Part shown: positions 25,398 to 34,630 of the stretch, in pieces
Numbering within the stretch: the stretch's first letter is position 1
How the letters are laid out: each line of letters opens with the position of its first letter
Notes under the pieces: model-generated
What the model was told of the DNA's origin: nothing
The model's database searches: none
Seen by the model: only the letters and a program-made list of their open reading frames with translations
Assembly (NCBI GenBank): GCA_964531325.1
Contig: CAZHCW010000018.1
Coordinates: 1 to 64,000 of the forward strand
Length of the DNA: 64,000 nucleotides
Direction: 5' to 3'
Source: UTCHB3 sp964531325
GTDB lineage: Bacteria > Bacteroidota > Ignavibacteria > Ignavibacteriales > Ignavibacteriaceae
Position numbers and translations under genes: made by a program

Positions 25398-26768
25398 CTA
25401 ATGAACCTGAGAAATCCCTAATTTTTTTAACCTTTTATAAAGATTACTCCGGTCGATTCCAAGTTCTGCGGCAGCACTGGTGATATTATAATCAACTCTG
25501 TTTAGAACTTCCAGAATGAATTCTTTTTCCAATTCAGCTTTATGGAATTTGAGATTTGAAACAACCTCAGTCGGGACAAAATTAGTGAATCGTTGATCCT
25601 TCAAATTAAGTAACAAACTCACCTCTTCCAGACTTATAACTTTGTTTGAAGACAAAATGCACAGTCTGTCAACAAAATTTTTAAGCTCTCTTACATTACC
25701 ATGCCATTCCTGCTCTGAGAGAAACTTAATTACATAATCCGACATCTCAACAAAGGGTTTATTATATTTTTGGGAGCTTTTAATTAAAAAGTGTTTTAAC
25801 AGTTCTGGAATGTCAGCTTTTCGTTCACGCAGAGGTGGAATGGTTATCGGAAAAACATTTAACCTGTAAAACAAGTCTTCCCTGAATGTTTTTTCTTCTA
25901 CCATTTTATTAAGGGATTTATTTGTGGCTGCAATAACTCTTACATCCACTTCTTCTTCAGTATTCGCCCCGATTTTGGTTATCTTTCTCTCTTCCAGAAC
26001 TCTTAACAATTTCCCCTGCAGTTCAAAATTCATGTCACCAATCTCATCGAGGAATAATGTGCCCTGATGTGCAGCTTGGATTTTTCCAATTCGGGTTTCA
26101 TCTGCCCCAGTGAATGCACCCTTGGTATGTCCAAATAATTCGCTTTCAAGCAAATCTTTACTTAACGAAGCACAGTTCATCACAATTATTTTTTTTGTCC
26201 GCCTTTTGCTGTTGTAATGTATCGATTTTGCAACCAGTTCTTTTCCGGTACCCGATTCACCTTGTATCAGAACAGTCACATCAGTCATTGCCGTCTTATA
26301 AATCAAATTCTTGATCTCTATCATCTTGTCACTTGAACCAACCATCCGGTATTTATCTTTGATTTCGTCAAGAAAAACTTTGTTTTCAGAAATTAATCGG
26401 CGGGTTCTCAGTGCGTTCCTGATCGAAACTGCGAGTCTGGTTGGCTCCACAGGTTTTTCGATATAGTCAAACGCACCCTGTTTTATACATTCAACGGCGA
26501 GTTCAATAGAATTTTGTGCCGACACCATGATTACCGGGATTGAGGCATACTTTGAAATGACAATTTTCAGAAATTCAATTCCGTTTAAGCCCGGAATCCT
26601 TACATCCAACAATATACAGTCGTAACTGTGAGATTCAAGTTTTTCTAAAGCGTCTATTGATGAACAGGCAGTCTCCACTTCATATCCAAAAGAAGTTCCT
26701 TCCAACCGCCGCTTGATAGAGATCAAATATGCACGATCATCATCAATTACTAAAATTCTGTTTTGCAT
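25398..26768 (-). CDS. Sigma-54-dependent response regulator (NtrC family)
   Basis: A 456-residue activator with three parts: receiver domain (1-120; acidic D9-D11 and phospho-acceptor D55 in LLDVRIPG), AAA+ domain (about 140-375; Walker A GESGTGKE, the sigma-54 contact loop GAFTGA, Walker B GTLFLDEIGD) and a C-terminal Fis-type HTH (about 412-455, YNITSAAAELGIDRSNLYKR). All sigma-54 activation motifs are intact. No histidine kinase lies in the window, so its partner kinase is encoded elsewhere. The divergent spacer carries a consensus sigma-54 promoter and dyad elements, so the gene at 27172 is its probable direct target. Confidence 0.95.
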   Translation of the reverse strand: MQNRILVIDDDRAYLISIKRRLEGTSFGYEVETACSSIDALEKLESHSYDCILLDVRIPGLNGIEFLKIVISKYASIPVIMVSAQNSIELAVECIKQGAFDYIEKPVEPTRLAVSIRNALRTRRLISENKVFLDEIKDKYRMVGSSDKMIEIKNLIYKTAMTDVTVLIQGESGTGKELVAKSIHYNSKRRTKKIIVMNCASLSKDLLESELFGHTKGAFTGADETRIGKIQAAHQGTLFLDEIGDMNFELQGKLLRVLEERKITKIGANTEEEVDVRVIAATNKSLNKMVEEKTFREDLFYRLNVFPITIPPLRERKADIPELLKHFLIKSSQKYNKPFVEMSDYVIKFLSEQEWHGNVRELKNFVDRLCILSSNKVISLEEVSLLLNLKDQRFTNFVPTEVVSNLKFHKAELEKEFILEVLNRVDYNITSAAAELGIDRSNLYKRLKKLGISQVH

Positions 26769-26877
26769 TTAATTTCCGGATTTCTTATAACTATGATTAA
26801 TACACAAAAAATTTTTCCGTTCGGACATTACCGGGAAAGAAATTGTCACTGTGTAACTAAAGAATGTCAAGAAGTTG

Positions 26878-26923
26878 TGGCAAAAACTACCAAAAAATAA
26901 CAAAAATTTGGCAATAATTGCCA
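26878..26923 (+). promoter_or_regulatory. Candidate enhancer (UAS) pair for the NtrC-like regulator
   Basis: TGGCAATAATTGCCA at 26909-26923 is a perfect 15-bp dyad. TGGCAAAAACTACCA at 26878-26892 is a weaker copy, 31 bp (three helical turns) away. They lie about 85-130 bp upstream of the sigma-54 promoter, the normal distance for activator binding. Confidence 0.65.
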
Positions 26924-27008
26924 CTCAAATTTGAAGATATTTTTAATAAAAATGATATAAAACCGAATTATTTGTCTGAAATGAAATGATAATATTTTTA
27001 TTCATCTA

Positions 27009-27024
27009 TGGCACACATTTTGCA
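27009..27024 (+). promoter_or_regulatory. Sigma-54 (-24/-12) promoter
   Basis: TGGCACACATTTTGCA matches the TGGCAC-N5-TTGCA consensus exactly, with the invariant GG and GC ten bases apart. The predicted start near 27036 leaves a leader of about 135 nt before the ATG at 27172. Confidence 0.87.
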
Positions 27025-27171
27025 TCATAAAAATGCTGTTCTCTATACGAAATAGATGGTTCGGCAGTCGTGAGGGAGAAGCGCAGTTATCCCCCATTGT
27101 TTGAAATTTTGAAATCCAATACTTATTTATCTCCAGTTGAGTTTATCTCTATACCGAAAGGATGTTACAAG

Positions 27172-29757
27172 ATGACAAGAAGGAAAACTTTTTTGTTGTT
27201 TAATTTTATTTTTCTTTTATCGTGGGTCGGGTTCGCAAACCCTGCACCACAGACCGATTTTCTGCTGACACCCACCAATGGTGAAACAGGTATTTCAATT
27301 GAACCAACCTTTACCTGGACTCCGGTAGCAGGCGCAAGTTTTTATACAATAAGAATTTCGACAGCGGGTGGAGCAAATTTTGATGCAAATGTAATTTATA
27401 CCGAAACATCCATTGCCACATCAAATGTCCATCTTACTGAGGTAATCCCCGCAAATTATGTTGCAAACCCGGCACCTCCTTATCCGATACCGGCTGGTTA
27501 TGCCATCCCGTTCAGTAATGACCGTCTTTACTATTGGCAAGTTGAAGCACATATTACAGGAACAAACCCGATATCCGATATTTGGTCTTTCAGAACTTAT
27601 GCTAATGTTAATCTAACTCTTTTGTATCCCGGAACTAATGCAACAGTTGTGCCAACTGAAGTTTTGTTTTCGTATTATACAAATGTTGTAAACAGTGGTT
27701 TTGACTTTAAACTTCAGGGAATAGCAGCCACAACTGCACCAAATGCCGGGTTAGGCGAATGGCTGTCACCTGATTTTAATCCTGCTGCGGTTCCTGAAAT
27801 AACTCAAACCATTCCTGAGCTCGTTGGTGGCACAAAGTACTATTGGAGGGTTGTGCTTCTTCAAGCCGGAACAAATAAAATCCTGAAATACTCACCTGTC
27901 TCATATTTTAATACCTCCGGTGGTGCTGCGAAACCAACTCCTTTTTACCCATTAAGTGGAACTGTTTACACAAACACTCCAACGCTATATTGGTATCTTG
28001 GAGGGTTTAACACTGACCTCACTTTTGAGGTAGAAGTAAGTTTAACCAACGGAGCAGGAGCTTTTGTAAAAACCTACCCTGCAGTCGGTGATCCACCAAT
28101 CGAAGATTTGTATTTTGAAATTCCCGAAGGTGGATGTTTGCCGGGAACGAAATATTATTGGAGAGTAAGAAGTGTTTATACCCCGGCAGGAGGTCCTGTG
28201 GTGTATTCCGACCCCAGTGCCTGGAAAAATTTTACAACTCACGGTGTAGGTACGGTACTAAAACCAACATGCTCCTATCCCAAAGATAACGCCACAGTAT
28301 ATAGCACTGTCCCATATCTGTTTTGGTATGTTGGTGGTTCATCTGAAGGTTTAACCTTTGATGTTGAAATTGTAAAGGCAACAGATAACTTTTCAGGAAC
28401 AGCTACCGCAGGTTTAACCGACATAGAAGAACTGTCTGTACAACTTGTAGATGCTTTAGAACCGGGTGTTCAGTATAAATGGAAGGTTTGTGCAAAAAAT
28501 GCTGCGGGTGCTATCCTCTGGTCGGATCAAGCAAAGTTTAAAGTTACCGGTGGCACGGCAAACACACATACAGTCGTTATGTATCCTAAAAACTACACTA
28601 CGCTATACACCAAAAAACCCACACTTTTCTGGTATCTGGAAGGCGCAGATTTTGGTGTAACGGGATACAAGGTGAGATATAAAGAAAAAAATGAAGTTGC
28701 CTGGATAGAAATGTTGCCTGTAATCTCAGGTGTGGAAAACACGAGTTATGAATTCCCAACCGATATACCAGATTGTGAAGGAAAAAAATATGATTGGCAG
28801 GTAGCCGCTATTCATGATGGTATTATCGGTACTTATAGTTCCGGCAGTTTTAAGATAGTTGCAGGATCACAACCCGGAGTACCTGTTCTCACATACCCCA
28901 AAAACACCACTGTTTATACCGCATCACCAACTCTCTATTGGTATGTAAACGGTTCTACAACCAATGTCACCGGATACAATGTTAAATACAGTTATTCAAG
29001 TGAGTTTACGCCGACTACAACCGTCACTGATGTGACCACCGATCAATTTTATCAGTGTGAAAATCTTAATGACGGATACACCTATTGGTGGAAAGTGCAG
29101 TTAATTGTTAACGATGTCCCTTATGGAGATTATTCTCAACCACAGAAGTTTTATGTAAAACCGGGTTCAGAGGCACCTTCATCCCCAATTGTTGGTGGTC
29201 CTGACAATATAAGTGTAACAACTACATCACCAACAATTGCCTGGGCTGTTCCTGCAGATCCTCCAATTGGTGCAACTTATGAGCTGGAAATCGCTGATAA
29301 TCCCGATTTCACAAATCCTGTAATCATGGAAAACCTGGTAAATCAGAACCATGAAGTTCAGGGATTAACTGTTAACAGCGGATACTTCTGGCATGTCAGG
29401 ATGAAAGATGGACAAGGGAACTACTCCAATTATTCTTCAACTGCACAATTTATGGTGGTCAGCCCAACCGGTGTTGAAAACGAAACAATACCTTCTGAAT
29501 TTAATTTGGATCAGAACTATCCTAATCCGTTTAATCCTTCAACAACTATCAGGTTTAATCTCCCTGAAGATGTTAATGTGAAATTAGTTGTTTTCAATTC
29601 ACTTGGTGAACAGGTCTCACAGTTGATAAATGGACAAATGGAGGCAGGAACACACTCGATTAAATTTGATGCGAATTCCCTCCCATCAGGTATTTATTTC
29701 TACAGAATTGAAGCCGGAAGCTTTAATGCGATACGAAAAATGATCTTGTTGAAGTAA
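27172..29757 (+). CDS. Secreted multi-FN3-like repeat protein with T9SS sorting domain
   Basis: An 861-residue protein; I start it at the ATG at 27172, which has AAGGA upstream and begins a signal peptide (KTFLLFNFIFLLSWVGFA), rather than at a GTG 102 bases earlier. About seven repeats of roughly 100 residues follow, each with a P-x-NGxT/LYPxNxTVYTxxPTLYWYLGG opening and a YYWRVR/YKWKVCA strand, that is Ig/FN3-type beta-sandwiches as in surface adhesins. The C-terminus has YPNPFNPSTTIRFNL, GEQVSQLING and SGIYFYRIEAG. No enzyme domain is seen, so adhesion or a surface layer role is likely. It sits directly behind the sigma-54 promoter and ahead of a strong terminator, so it is a single-gene sigma-54 regulon unit. 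Confidence 0.87.
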   Translation: MTRRKTFLLFNFIFLLSWVGFANPAPQTDFLLTPTNGETGISIEPTFTWTPVAGASFYTIRISTAGGANFDANVIYTETSIATSNVHLTEVIPANYVANPAPPYPIPAGYAIPFSNDRLYYWQVEAHITGTNPISDIWSFRTYANVNLTLLYPGTNATVVPTEVLFSYYTNVVNSGFDFKLQGIAATTAPNAGLGEWLSPDFNPAAVPEITQTIPELVGGTKYYWRVVLLQAGTNKILKYSPVSYFNTSGGAAKPTPFYPLSGTVYTNTPTLYWYLGGFNTDLTFEVEVSLTNGAGAFVKTYPAVGDPPIEDLYFEIPEGGCLPGTKYYWRVRSVYTPAGGPVVYSDPSAWKNFTTHGVGTVLKPTCSYPKDNATVYSTVPYLFWYVGGSSEGLTFDVEIVKATDNFSGTATAGLTDIEELSVQLVDALEPGVQYKWKVCAKNAAGAILWSDQAKFKVTGGTANTHTVVMYPKNYTTLYTKKPTLFWYLEGADFGVTGYKVRYKEKNEVAWIEMLPVISGVENTSYEFPTDIPDCEGKKYDWQVAAIHDGIIGTYSSGSFKIVAGSQPGVPVLTYPKNTTVYTASPTLYWYVNGSTTNVTGYNVKYSYSSEFTPTTTVTDVTTDQFYQCENLNDGYTYWWKVQLIVNDVPYGDYSQPQKFYVKPGSEAPSSPIVGGPDNISVTTTSPTIAWAVPADPPIGATYELEIADNPDFTNPVIMENLVNQNHEVQGLTVNSGYFWHVRMKDGQGNYSNYSSTAQFMVVSPTGVENETIPSEFNLDQNYPNPFNPSTTIRFNLPEDVNVKLVVFNSLGEQVSQLINGQMEAGTHSIKFDANSLPSGIYFYRIEAGSFNAIRKMILLK

Positions 29758-29800
29758 CTTTGAAGGAGTGAGTAATAAACACTCTACTTATTAAATACAG

Positions 29801-29834
29801 GTGCCATCTCAATCCTGGGGTGGCACTTTTTTTT
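29801..29834 (+). terminator. Rho-independent terminator
   Basis: GTGCCA (29801-29806) pairs with TGGCAC (29821-29826), followed by eight T. It ends the sigma-54-driven gene, whose stop is 44 bp upstream. Confidence 0.75.
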
Positions 29835-29919
29835 GATATTAAATCTATTGGCGATTAAAATTTTGATTAATTTTTTTGAAGAGTTATTATACTTGTGACC
29901 ATTCAAACAACAATGATAA

Positions 29920-30228
29920 CTATCTAAAGTTTTCCGCAGTCGAATTAAATGATTGCCTTGTATCTATATTTTGACTAACTGTATTCAGGATTTGGAATGA
30001 AGTTTTAAAACCTGAGTGAACATTTAGCCTGCCTGGATTATTTGATGTAAAAATCGGCTCGCTTGTGGTATTCACTTCTTGAACACGCTTGGGTGTTTGT
30101 GCCGAAATCTTTGCCAATTCAAGTTGTTCCTTCGCAAATCTCCGGTTAGAAGCAATTCTCGAAACAATTATAAATAACAGATTGCTTGCAGCTATTATAG
30201 AAACGAGGAAAAGAATTGATGTCATCAT
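29920..30228 (-). CDS. Small single-helix membrane protein
   Basis: A 102-residue protein starting with two methionines and an N-terminal hydrophobic helix (SILFLVSIIAASNLLFIIV), followed by a basic region (SRIASNRRFAKEQLELAK) and a Ser/Asn/Thr-rich tail. It is probably an inner-membrane protein with a cytoplasmic tail. No family is recognised and no good ribosome site is seen. The last codons lie in a 20-bp sequence (GATAACTATCTAAAGTTTTC) that also occurs at the end of the WD40-caspase gene. It could be spurious, but length and composition support a gene. Confidence 0.45.
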   Translation of the reverse strand: MMTSILFLVSIIAASNLLFIIVSRIASNRRFAKEQLELAKISAQTPKRVQEVNTTSEPIFTSNNPGRLNVHSGFKTSFQILNTVSQNIDTRQSFNSTAENFR

Positions 30229-30400
30229 AAATTAAAGTCTCGCTGTATTAAAAGAATATTTGGTTATTCAAATATATAATATTTCGTAATAATTACATGT
30301 GATTCTTATATTAATTTTAACCAATTTATCAGGGATGTGAGTTTGAGCACAAATACGCTTATTTTACCACCAAAACAGTTAATTTAACATCACTTTAATC

Positions 30401-31882
30401 TTAAAAATCTACCGGAGTATCATTAATCTCCCGTGCAGCAGTTGGAGCCTCTTTACTCGATTCAGGTCTAAACATCGCCATTATTCCATATCTTTGTTCA
30501 TCAAGGGCATGATCTGAAATTGAAGGGTCGTTCCCCTTTCCTTTTATATCCTCAGGGTCTTTTGTATCGTAGGTAACCGACATCATTTCTGCAAGAAGAG
30601 GTTCATTTAATCCTTCAAAAATGAAGTATTTGGGTGGTTTTCCCTCCGAAGGAAATAAACTTTTCCATCCCCACCAGCCTGTTTTGCGGGAATTGTAGGC
30701 GGGACTTAAAAACAACCCCTCCACTTCAAAAACATCAGCAAATGTGTTTTCGTGGGCAATTACCGAAAATCTTTCCTTTTTTGCAAACGCATCAGTACCC
30801 GAAACGATAATCGAAGGTTTTCTGCCCCCTAACAATTTTCCTGTAACCGAATCCGGTTTTAACATCTCACTAATTGCCCGGGCATGATCAACGGGTGTCC
30901 TCTGTTTTTCATAATATGTAAAAACCCTGTAATAGATTCCATTGTGGTCTCTGGCGGTTACACCAAAAGAACATGGAGAACTGAATCCCGGATCGATGCT
31001 CCCTGTTAATGTCCAATCGGGTGGAATGGTAAAAGGTGGAATCACTTGTTGAAGTCTGTCAAAGTTTTTAAAGAACATCCCGCCAAAAACCTCCCAATCG
31101 CCATAAAGGTAAGCTAATCGTAATTCATTGGGAAGGGATTTTAGGTTCGCCGCATAAGTGCTTTTATCGATACAATATTCTCTTCTCTCCTCCTCACTCC
31201 ATTTATTGTAATATGTGTCGGCAGAAATACCATCTTTTTTTAAGTGTTTTAATGACCAGAAAATATTATCCCATAAATATGATTGAATAAAATGAAATTG
31301 TGCGGGGTCTTCGTGTTTTTCAAATTTCCGATCTATAAAAAGTCGTTTAAGATATGAATGAGACACTCCACCCGGATTCATGGTTAAAATCATCTTGGGT
31401 GTGAATCCCGGTTTTACGGATCGATTGGAAGTTTTCAGAAACTGTATCTGATGAGGAGTACAATGTGAAGCTTCATCAATAAATACCAGATCAAACTCAA
31501 AACCCTGGAAAGAATAGATATCACTTTCACTGTCTGCGTATCCAAACTGAACTATGGGAGTGCCATCGGGAGCATACAATATTTTTTCTGATTTATTGTA
31601 ATGCTCCATAATCTTTGGGTGGTTTTCATACAGAGGAAGTATGTGGTTCTTCAACAACTCTTTTGAATACCGTCTGAATATTAAAGATTTATAAGCAAAC
31701 TCCGGCGAGAGTCCCAGAAGCACAGCAATCTCCCTGATGGCATGACTTTTTGCTCCACCTCGTGCTCCTCCATATCCAATCCATGAATAACTGCTCCCCG
31801 TAATCAATTCTTTCAGCAGAAGTTGTTTTGGAAGCAGACTAAATTTTTCAATTTTAACAGGAGATTTTTTCCTGATAGTCAC
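30401..31882 (-). CDS. Phage terminase large subunit
   Basis: A 493-residue TerL, the motor and nuclease that packages DNA into phage heads. The ATPase part has Walker A GGARGGAKS (38-46) and Walker B LVFIDEAS (about 130), followed by the coupling segment LTMNPGG. The nuclease half begins near GSIDPGFSS (about 280) with further acidic residues (GTDAF, SDHALDEQRY) as expected for an RNase H-like fold. The frame is intact. It starts with a GTG overlapping the stop of the small-subunit-like gene (GTGA). No portal, protease, capsid or tail gene is next to it, so it is a prophage remnant, a domesticated pair, or part of a satellite. Confidence 0.85.
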   Translation of the reverse strand: MTIRKKSPVKIEKFSLLPKQLLLKELITGSSYSWIGYGGARGGAKSHAIREIAVLLGLSPEFAYKSLIFRRYSKELLKNHILPLYENHPKIMEHYNKSEKILYAPDGTPIVQFGYADSESDIYSFQGFEFDLVFIDEASHCTPHQIQFLKTSNRSVKPGFTPKMILTMNPGGVSHSYLKRLFIDRKFEKHEDPAQFHFIQSYLWDNIFWSLKHLKKDGISADTYYNKWSEEERREYCIDKSTYAANLKSLPNELRLAYLYGDWEVFGGMFFKNFDRLQQVIPPFTIPPDWTLTGSIDPGFSSPCSFGVTARDHNGIYYRVFTYYEKQRTPVDHARAISEMLKPDSVTGKLLGGRKPSIIVSGTDAFAKKERFSVIAHENTFADVFEVEGLFLSPAYNSRKTGWWGWKSLFPSEGKPPKYFIFEGLNEPLLAEMMSVTYDTKDPEDIKGKGNDPSISDHALDEQRYGIMAMFRPESSKEAPTAAREINDTPVDF

Positions 31883-32112
31883 ACCGGAAATCCTTTATCC
31901 CTTGTAAGGTCCACCACTTCGATTCTTAGAGCACTCCCCTGGTCAGAATCTTTAAGTCCTCCGGGTGGAAACACCTTGTCAATCAATATCTTTGCGGCGG
32001 CTATCCTGTGTGTAAGACTACCCCCTTTTTCTTCTCCCTCTCGAACCTTTATCAGAAACTCAATCGATTTGATCGCTTCTTTGTTTAAAAGCTCTATTCC
32101 CTCACTTTTCAT
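31879..32112 (-). CDS. Putative terminase small subunit-like protein
   Basis: About 77 residues from the ATG at 32112; the frame extends further upstream but only to a TTG and through the terminator at 32147-32178, so the short form is preferred. The protein has an alpha-helical core (GIELLNKEAIKSIEFLIKVREGEEKGG, in two pieces; then THRIAAAKILIDKV) and a tail ALRIEVVDLTRDKG. This helix-rich core plus the coupling to TerL matches small terminase or TerS-like proteins that bind DNA at the packaging site, although it is short for the family. Identification rests mostly on the neighbour. Confidence 0.55.
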   Translation of the reverse strand: MKSEGIELLNKEAIKSIEFLIKVREGEEKGGSLTHRIAAAKILIDKVFPPGGLKDSDQGSALRIEVVDLTRDKGFPV

Positions 32113-32146
32113 ACCACCCCAATTTTTTATATCTACAAATATAAAA

Positions 32147-32178
32147 AAAAGGGGCTCCCATATCAAGATGCCCCTTTT
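32147..32178 (-). terminator. Strong minus-strand terminator upstream of the terminase pair
   Basis: AAAAGGGGC (32147-32155) and GCCCCTTTT (32170-32178) form a 9-bp stem with a 14-nt loop; on the minus strand the stem runs into nine T. It shields the terminase genes from upstream transcription. Confidence 0.75.
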
Positions 32179-32328
32179 ACACAACTATTTGTTTAATCGT
32201 TTTAGCATAGTACAGGAGTTGGTACTTTGGAAAATTCGTTGGAGAAATGAGAATGCTTAGCCTTTTAGAATAAGAACTAATGAGGTAGAGTAAGGGTTAT
32301 AATCCGAAAATTTAGTGCTCAAAACAAG

Positions 32329-32355
32329 AAAAAGACTGCCCCTTTCGAGACAGCC
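32329..32355 (-). terminator. Terminator of the GH144/GH2 unit
   Basis: On the minus strand GGCTGTCTC-GAAA-GGGGCAGTC forms a stem with a GNRA (GAAA) tetraloop, followed by five T. Twenty bases are identical to the terminator at 62815-62834. It lies about 190 bp after the GH2 stop. Confidence 0.75.
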
Positions 32356-32374
32356 TTAATTTGCTCTGAGTGTG

Positions 32375-32413
32375 TGGCATCAATTGCCACGAATATATAT
32401 CCCGCTCTGCGGG
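32375..32413. other. Two adjacent short hairpins in the spacer after GH2
   Basis: GTGGCA-TCAAT-TGCCAC (32375-32391) and CCCGC-TCT-GCGGG (32401-32413) stand side by side without a T-run. They may be part of the 3' untranslated region of the GH2 transcript or a small structured RNA. The rest of 32113-32544 shows no gene apart from the two terminators. Confidence 0.4.
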
Positions 32414-32544
32414 AATTGGCTGGGGTGATGTGTCAACGAACGCTAACATATAATTTATTAAACAAATTGATGTTTTTTACAACCTCGATTAAGACTATAT
32501 TTCTGCTGAAATGATATTTACACTTAAAAATGTTGCCATTAATT

Positions 32545-34617
32545 TTAAGCTAACTCTTTGACCTCCACCTCAAATTTCTCTTCTCTTAATTTTTTATCGG
32601 CAGAGTACAATGAAACCGTAAAAATCTGTTTTCCGAATTGTGTGGATTCGGGGATGTGAATTTTGTTAAAATAATCCTGTCCAAAATGTGAATTGGAATT
32701 ACATCCAATTTCAAAGTTTTCGATATTTACGAGTTTTTTATCGCCCAGCAACACTTCAATTCTACAATCTTTGTAATCCTCATACTTGTCGTTGATTACC
32801 CATATCTCAAAATTTAACATACTTCCGTGGTAATATTTATCCTGTCGTAAAAATACTGAAAGCAGAAGTGGATCAAATCCTGTTTTAACTGATTCATATC
32901 CCTTTTTGGGTACACCAAAATAGTCAACTACTGACCATGTAATCGATTGCCAACAATCCATAAAAAAGAACTGAAAGGCTCCGGTGATTCCTTTTCCTTT
33001 TCTTCTCCTGTACTGATGAATCGCAAATTTAAGCAGTTTTGCCTGGTAATTTTGTGAATTTTCAACAAATTCTGCGAGACTTTCCCCGGGTTCCACTCCT
33101 GCAATGTTAAAAGTCTGATCAGGTTGAAAATTATGGTAGTGCCACTCGGCATAATCATAAGGGGGTTCCACTGAGTTAAGAAAACGGTGGAGTGATTCAA
33201 CACTCGGTAGCCCCTGTGCTCCAAATTCTGTTACAAGTGGACCCATCGGCGCCCCGGCATAGTGCTCCATGGTTCCCCAATACCAGCCATCGTATGGATG
33301 CTCTTCATAATTTGATGCTCTGCGTATGATTCTTAATGAATCTTCCTCTTTAACAGCTTTTTCAAGATGAATATCAAGTGTTTCCACCTGTTCACCGGGT
33401 TCATTTTGGCAACACCAAAAAACTATTGAGGGATGGTTATAAAAAGAATTTACCATCTCCTTTATTTGTTTAATCGCATTTGATGCAAATTCGGGTGATT
33501 CGTCGTAAGTCCACTGTAGAGGGAAATCCTGCCAAATCAATATACCGGCTTTGTCGCAGGCTTCATAAAATTCTTTGCGGGTGATATGTGCGTGAACCCT
33601 GACAATGTTCACATTGGCATTTTTAAGCAGAGCCACCATCCCTTCAATCCTTTCTACCGAAAGAGAAGAAAGCAGTTGTTCAGGAATTACATTTGTACCC
33701 CGAAGGAACAATTCCTTGCCATTAATAAAAAACCTTTTGTTTTGATCCAGTTCCACTCTTCTGATTCCAAATCGTTCTCTGTATATCTCTTCTCCACCAT
33801 AATAGAGCACCACTTTATGTAACTTTTGTTCACCCAAATCCCAGGGGTACCAAAGTTGTGGATTGGATATCTTGGTAATCAGAGAAATTTTATTCACTCC
33901 ATGCGAAAAAACAGGATTTCGTTTAATGACTGTCTCTTCTCCATCGGGCGTCACAATCACAGCTTTTAATTCCTCTTTTTTGGCTTCACCCTCAGCCGCA
34001 AGAAGTTTTAGTTTTATGTTTAGTCCACATTCTGTGTCATTGTAAAATTCATAACTGACCTTCACTCTCGCCGGCACAACACCGTTGGTAATAATCAGCG
34101 TAACAGAATTCCATATCCCCCCTGTGTTGGCGCTCTGCCCCAGTTTCATATCCCAACCGCCGGGTCTGCAATCATGGTGATTTAGAACTCCCTTGATCAA
34201 CTTCTTTTTAAGGGGCCAAACCTCTCCCGGTTCCTCCAATGGTGAAGTCACTCTCACAAGCAGTTTGTTCTCACCGATATGGATATTACTACCCGGCAAC
34301 TCTATAAAAAAGCCGCCAAAATATCCTTCATGCCTGCCACAAAACTTTCCATTCAGGTAAACTTCACAAAAATAATCCACACCTTCAAATCTTAAAAAAG
34401 CAGAGGTTGATGGAGATATTTCATCAATTTCGATGTCCCGGCTGTACCACACAGTCCCGTTAAAATTTTTGAGTCCATGCAGTTCCCAGTTTGAAGGAAG
34501 TTCTGCTTCAGAAATGTTGGTACCTGAGAAAAACGAGGATGAAGCCTGGGCAACATCCATTTTTGAGTTTGGATCGGGCAAATAACCCCATCTGCCATTT
34601 AAATCAATTTTTTTCAT
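32545..34617 (-). CDS. Glycoside hydrolase family 2 protein
   Basis: A 690-residue GH2 enzyme without signal peptide, hence cytoplasmic. Order: sugar-binding jelly roll (about 1-175, with LRFEGVDYFCEVYLNGKFCG), Ig-like domain (about 180-285) and TIM barrel (about 290-600). The acid/base Glu406 follows Asn405 in CCQNEPG, and Glu464 in TEFGAQG is the expected nucleophile. GH2 includes beta-galactosidases, beta-mannosidases, beta-glucuronidases and others; the sequence does not fix the sugar. The ATG at 34617, with AAGGA ten bases before it, is preferred over a TTG at 34647. It follows the GH144-like gene by 13 bp, suggesting that it finishes oligosaccharides imported from that pathway. Confidence 0.88.
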   Translation of the reverse strand: MKKIDLNGRWGYLPDPNSKMDVAQASSSFFSGTNISEAELPSNWELHGLKNFNGTVWYSRDIEIDEISPSTSAFLRFEGVDYFCEVYLNGKFCGRHEGYFGGFFIELPGSNIHIGENKLLVRVTSPLEEPGEVWPLKKKLIKGVLNHHDCRPGGWDMKLGQSANTGGIWNSVTLIITNGVVPARVKVSYEFYNDTECGLNIKLKLLAAEGEAKKEELKAVIVTPDGEETVIKRNPVFSHGVNKISLITKISNPQLWYPWDLGEQKLHKVVLYYGGEEIYRERFGIRRVELDQNKRFFINGKELFLRGTNVIPEQLLSSLSVERIEGMVALLKNANVNIVRVHAHITRKEFYEACDKAGILIWQDFPLQWTYDESPEFASNAIKQIKEMVNSFYNHPSIVFWCCQNEPGEQVETLDIHLEKAVKEEDSLRIIRRASNYEEHPYDGWYWGTMEHYAGAPMGPLVTEFGAQGLPSVESLHRFLNSVEPPYDYAEWHYHNFQPDQTFNIAGVEPGESLAEFVENSQNYQAKLLKFAIHQYRRRKGKGITGAFQFFFMDCWQSITWSVVDYFGVPKKGYESVKTGFDPLLLSVFLRQDKYYHGSMLNFEIWVINDKYEDYKDCRIEVLLGDKKLVNIENFEIGCNSNSHFGQDYFNKIHIPESTQFGKQIFTVSLYSADKKLREEKFEVEVKELA

Positions 34618-34630
34618 TAGAATCTTTTCC

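Noticed and set aside
27036..27171. Riboswitch in the 135-nt leader of the sigma-54-driven gene
   Set aside because: No known riboswitch consensus could be recognised and the gene product is not metabolic.
31823..32260. 145-codon plus-strand open frame over the terminase start region
   Set aside because: It reads through the terminator hairpin and is antisense to the terS-like/terL junction; composition is not protein-like.
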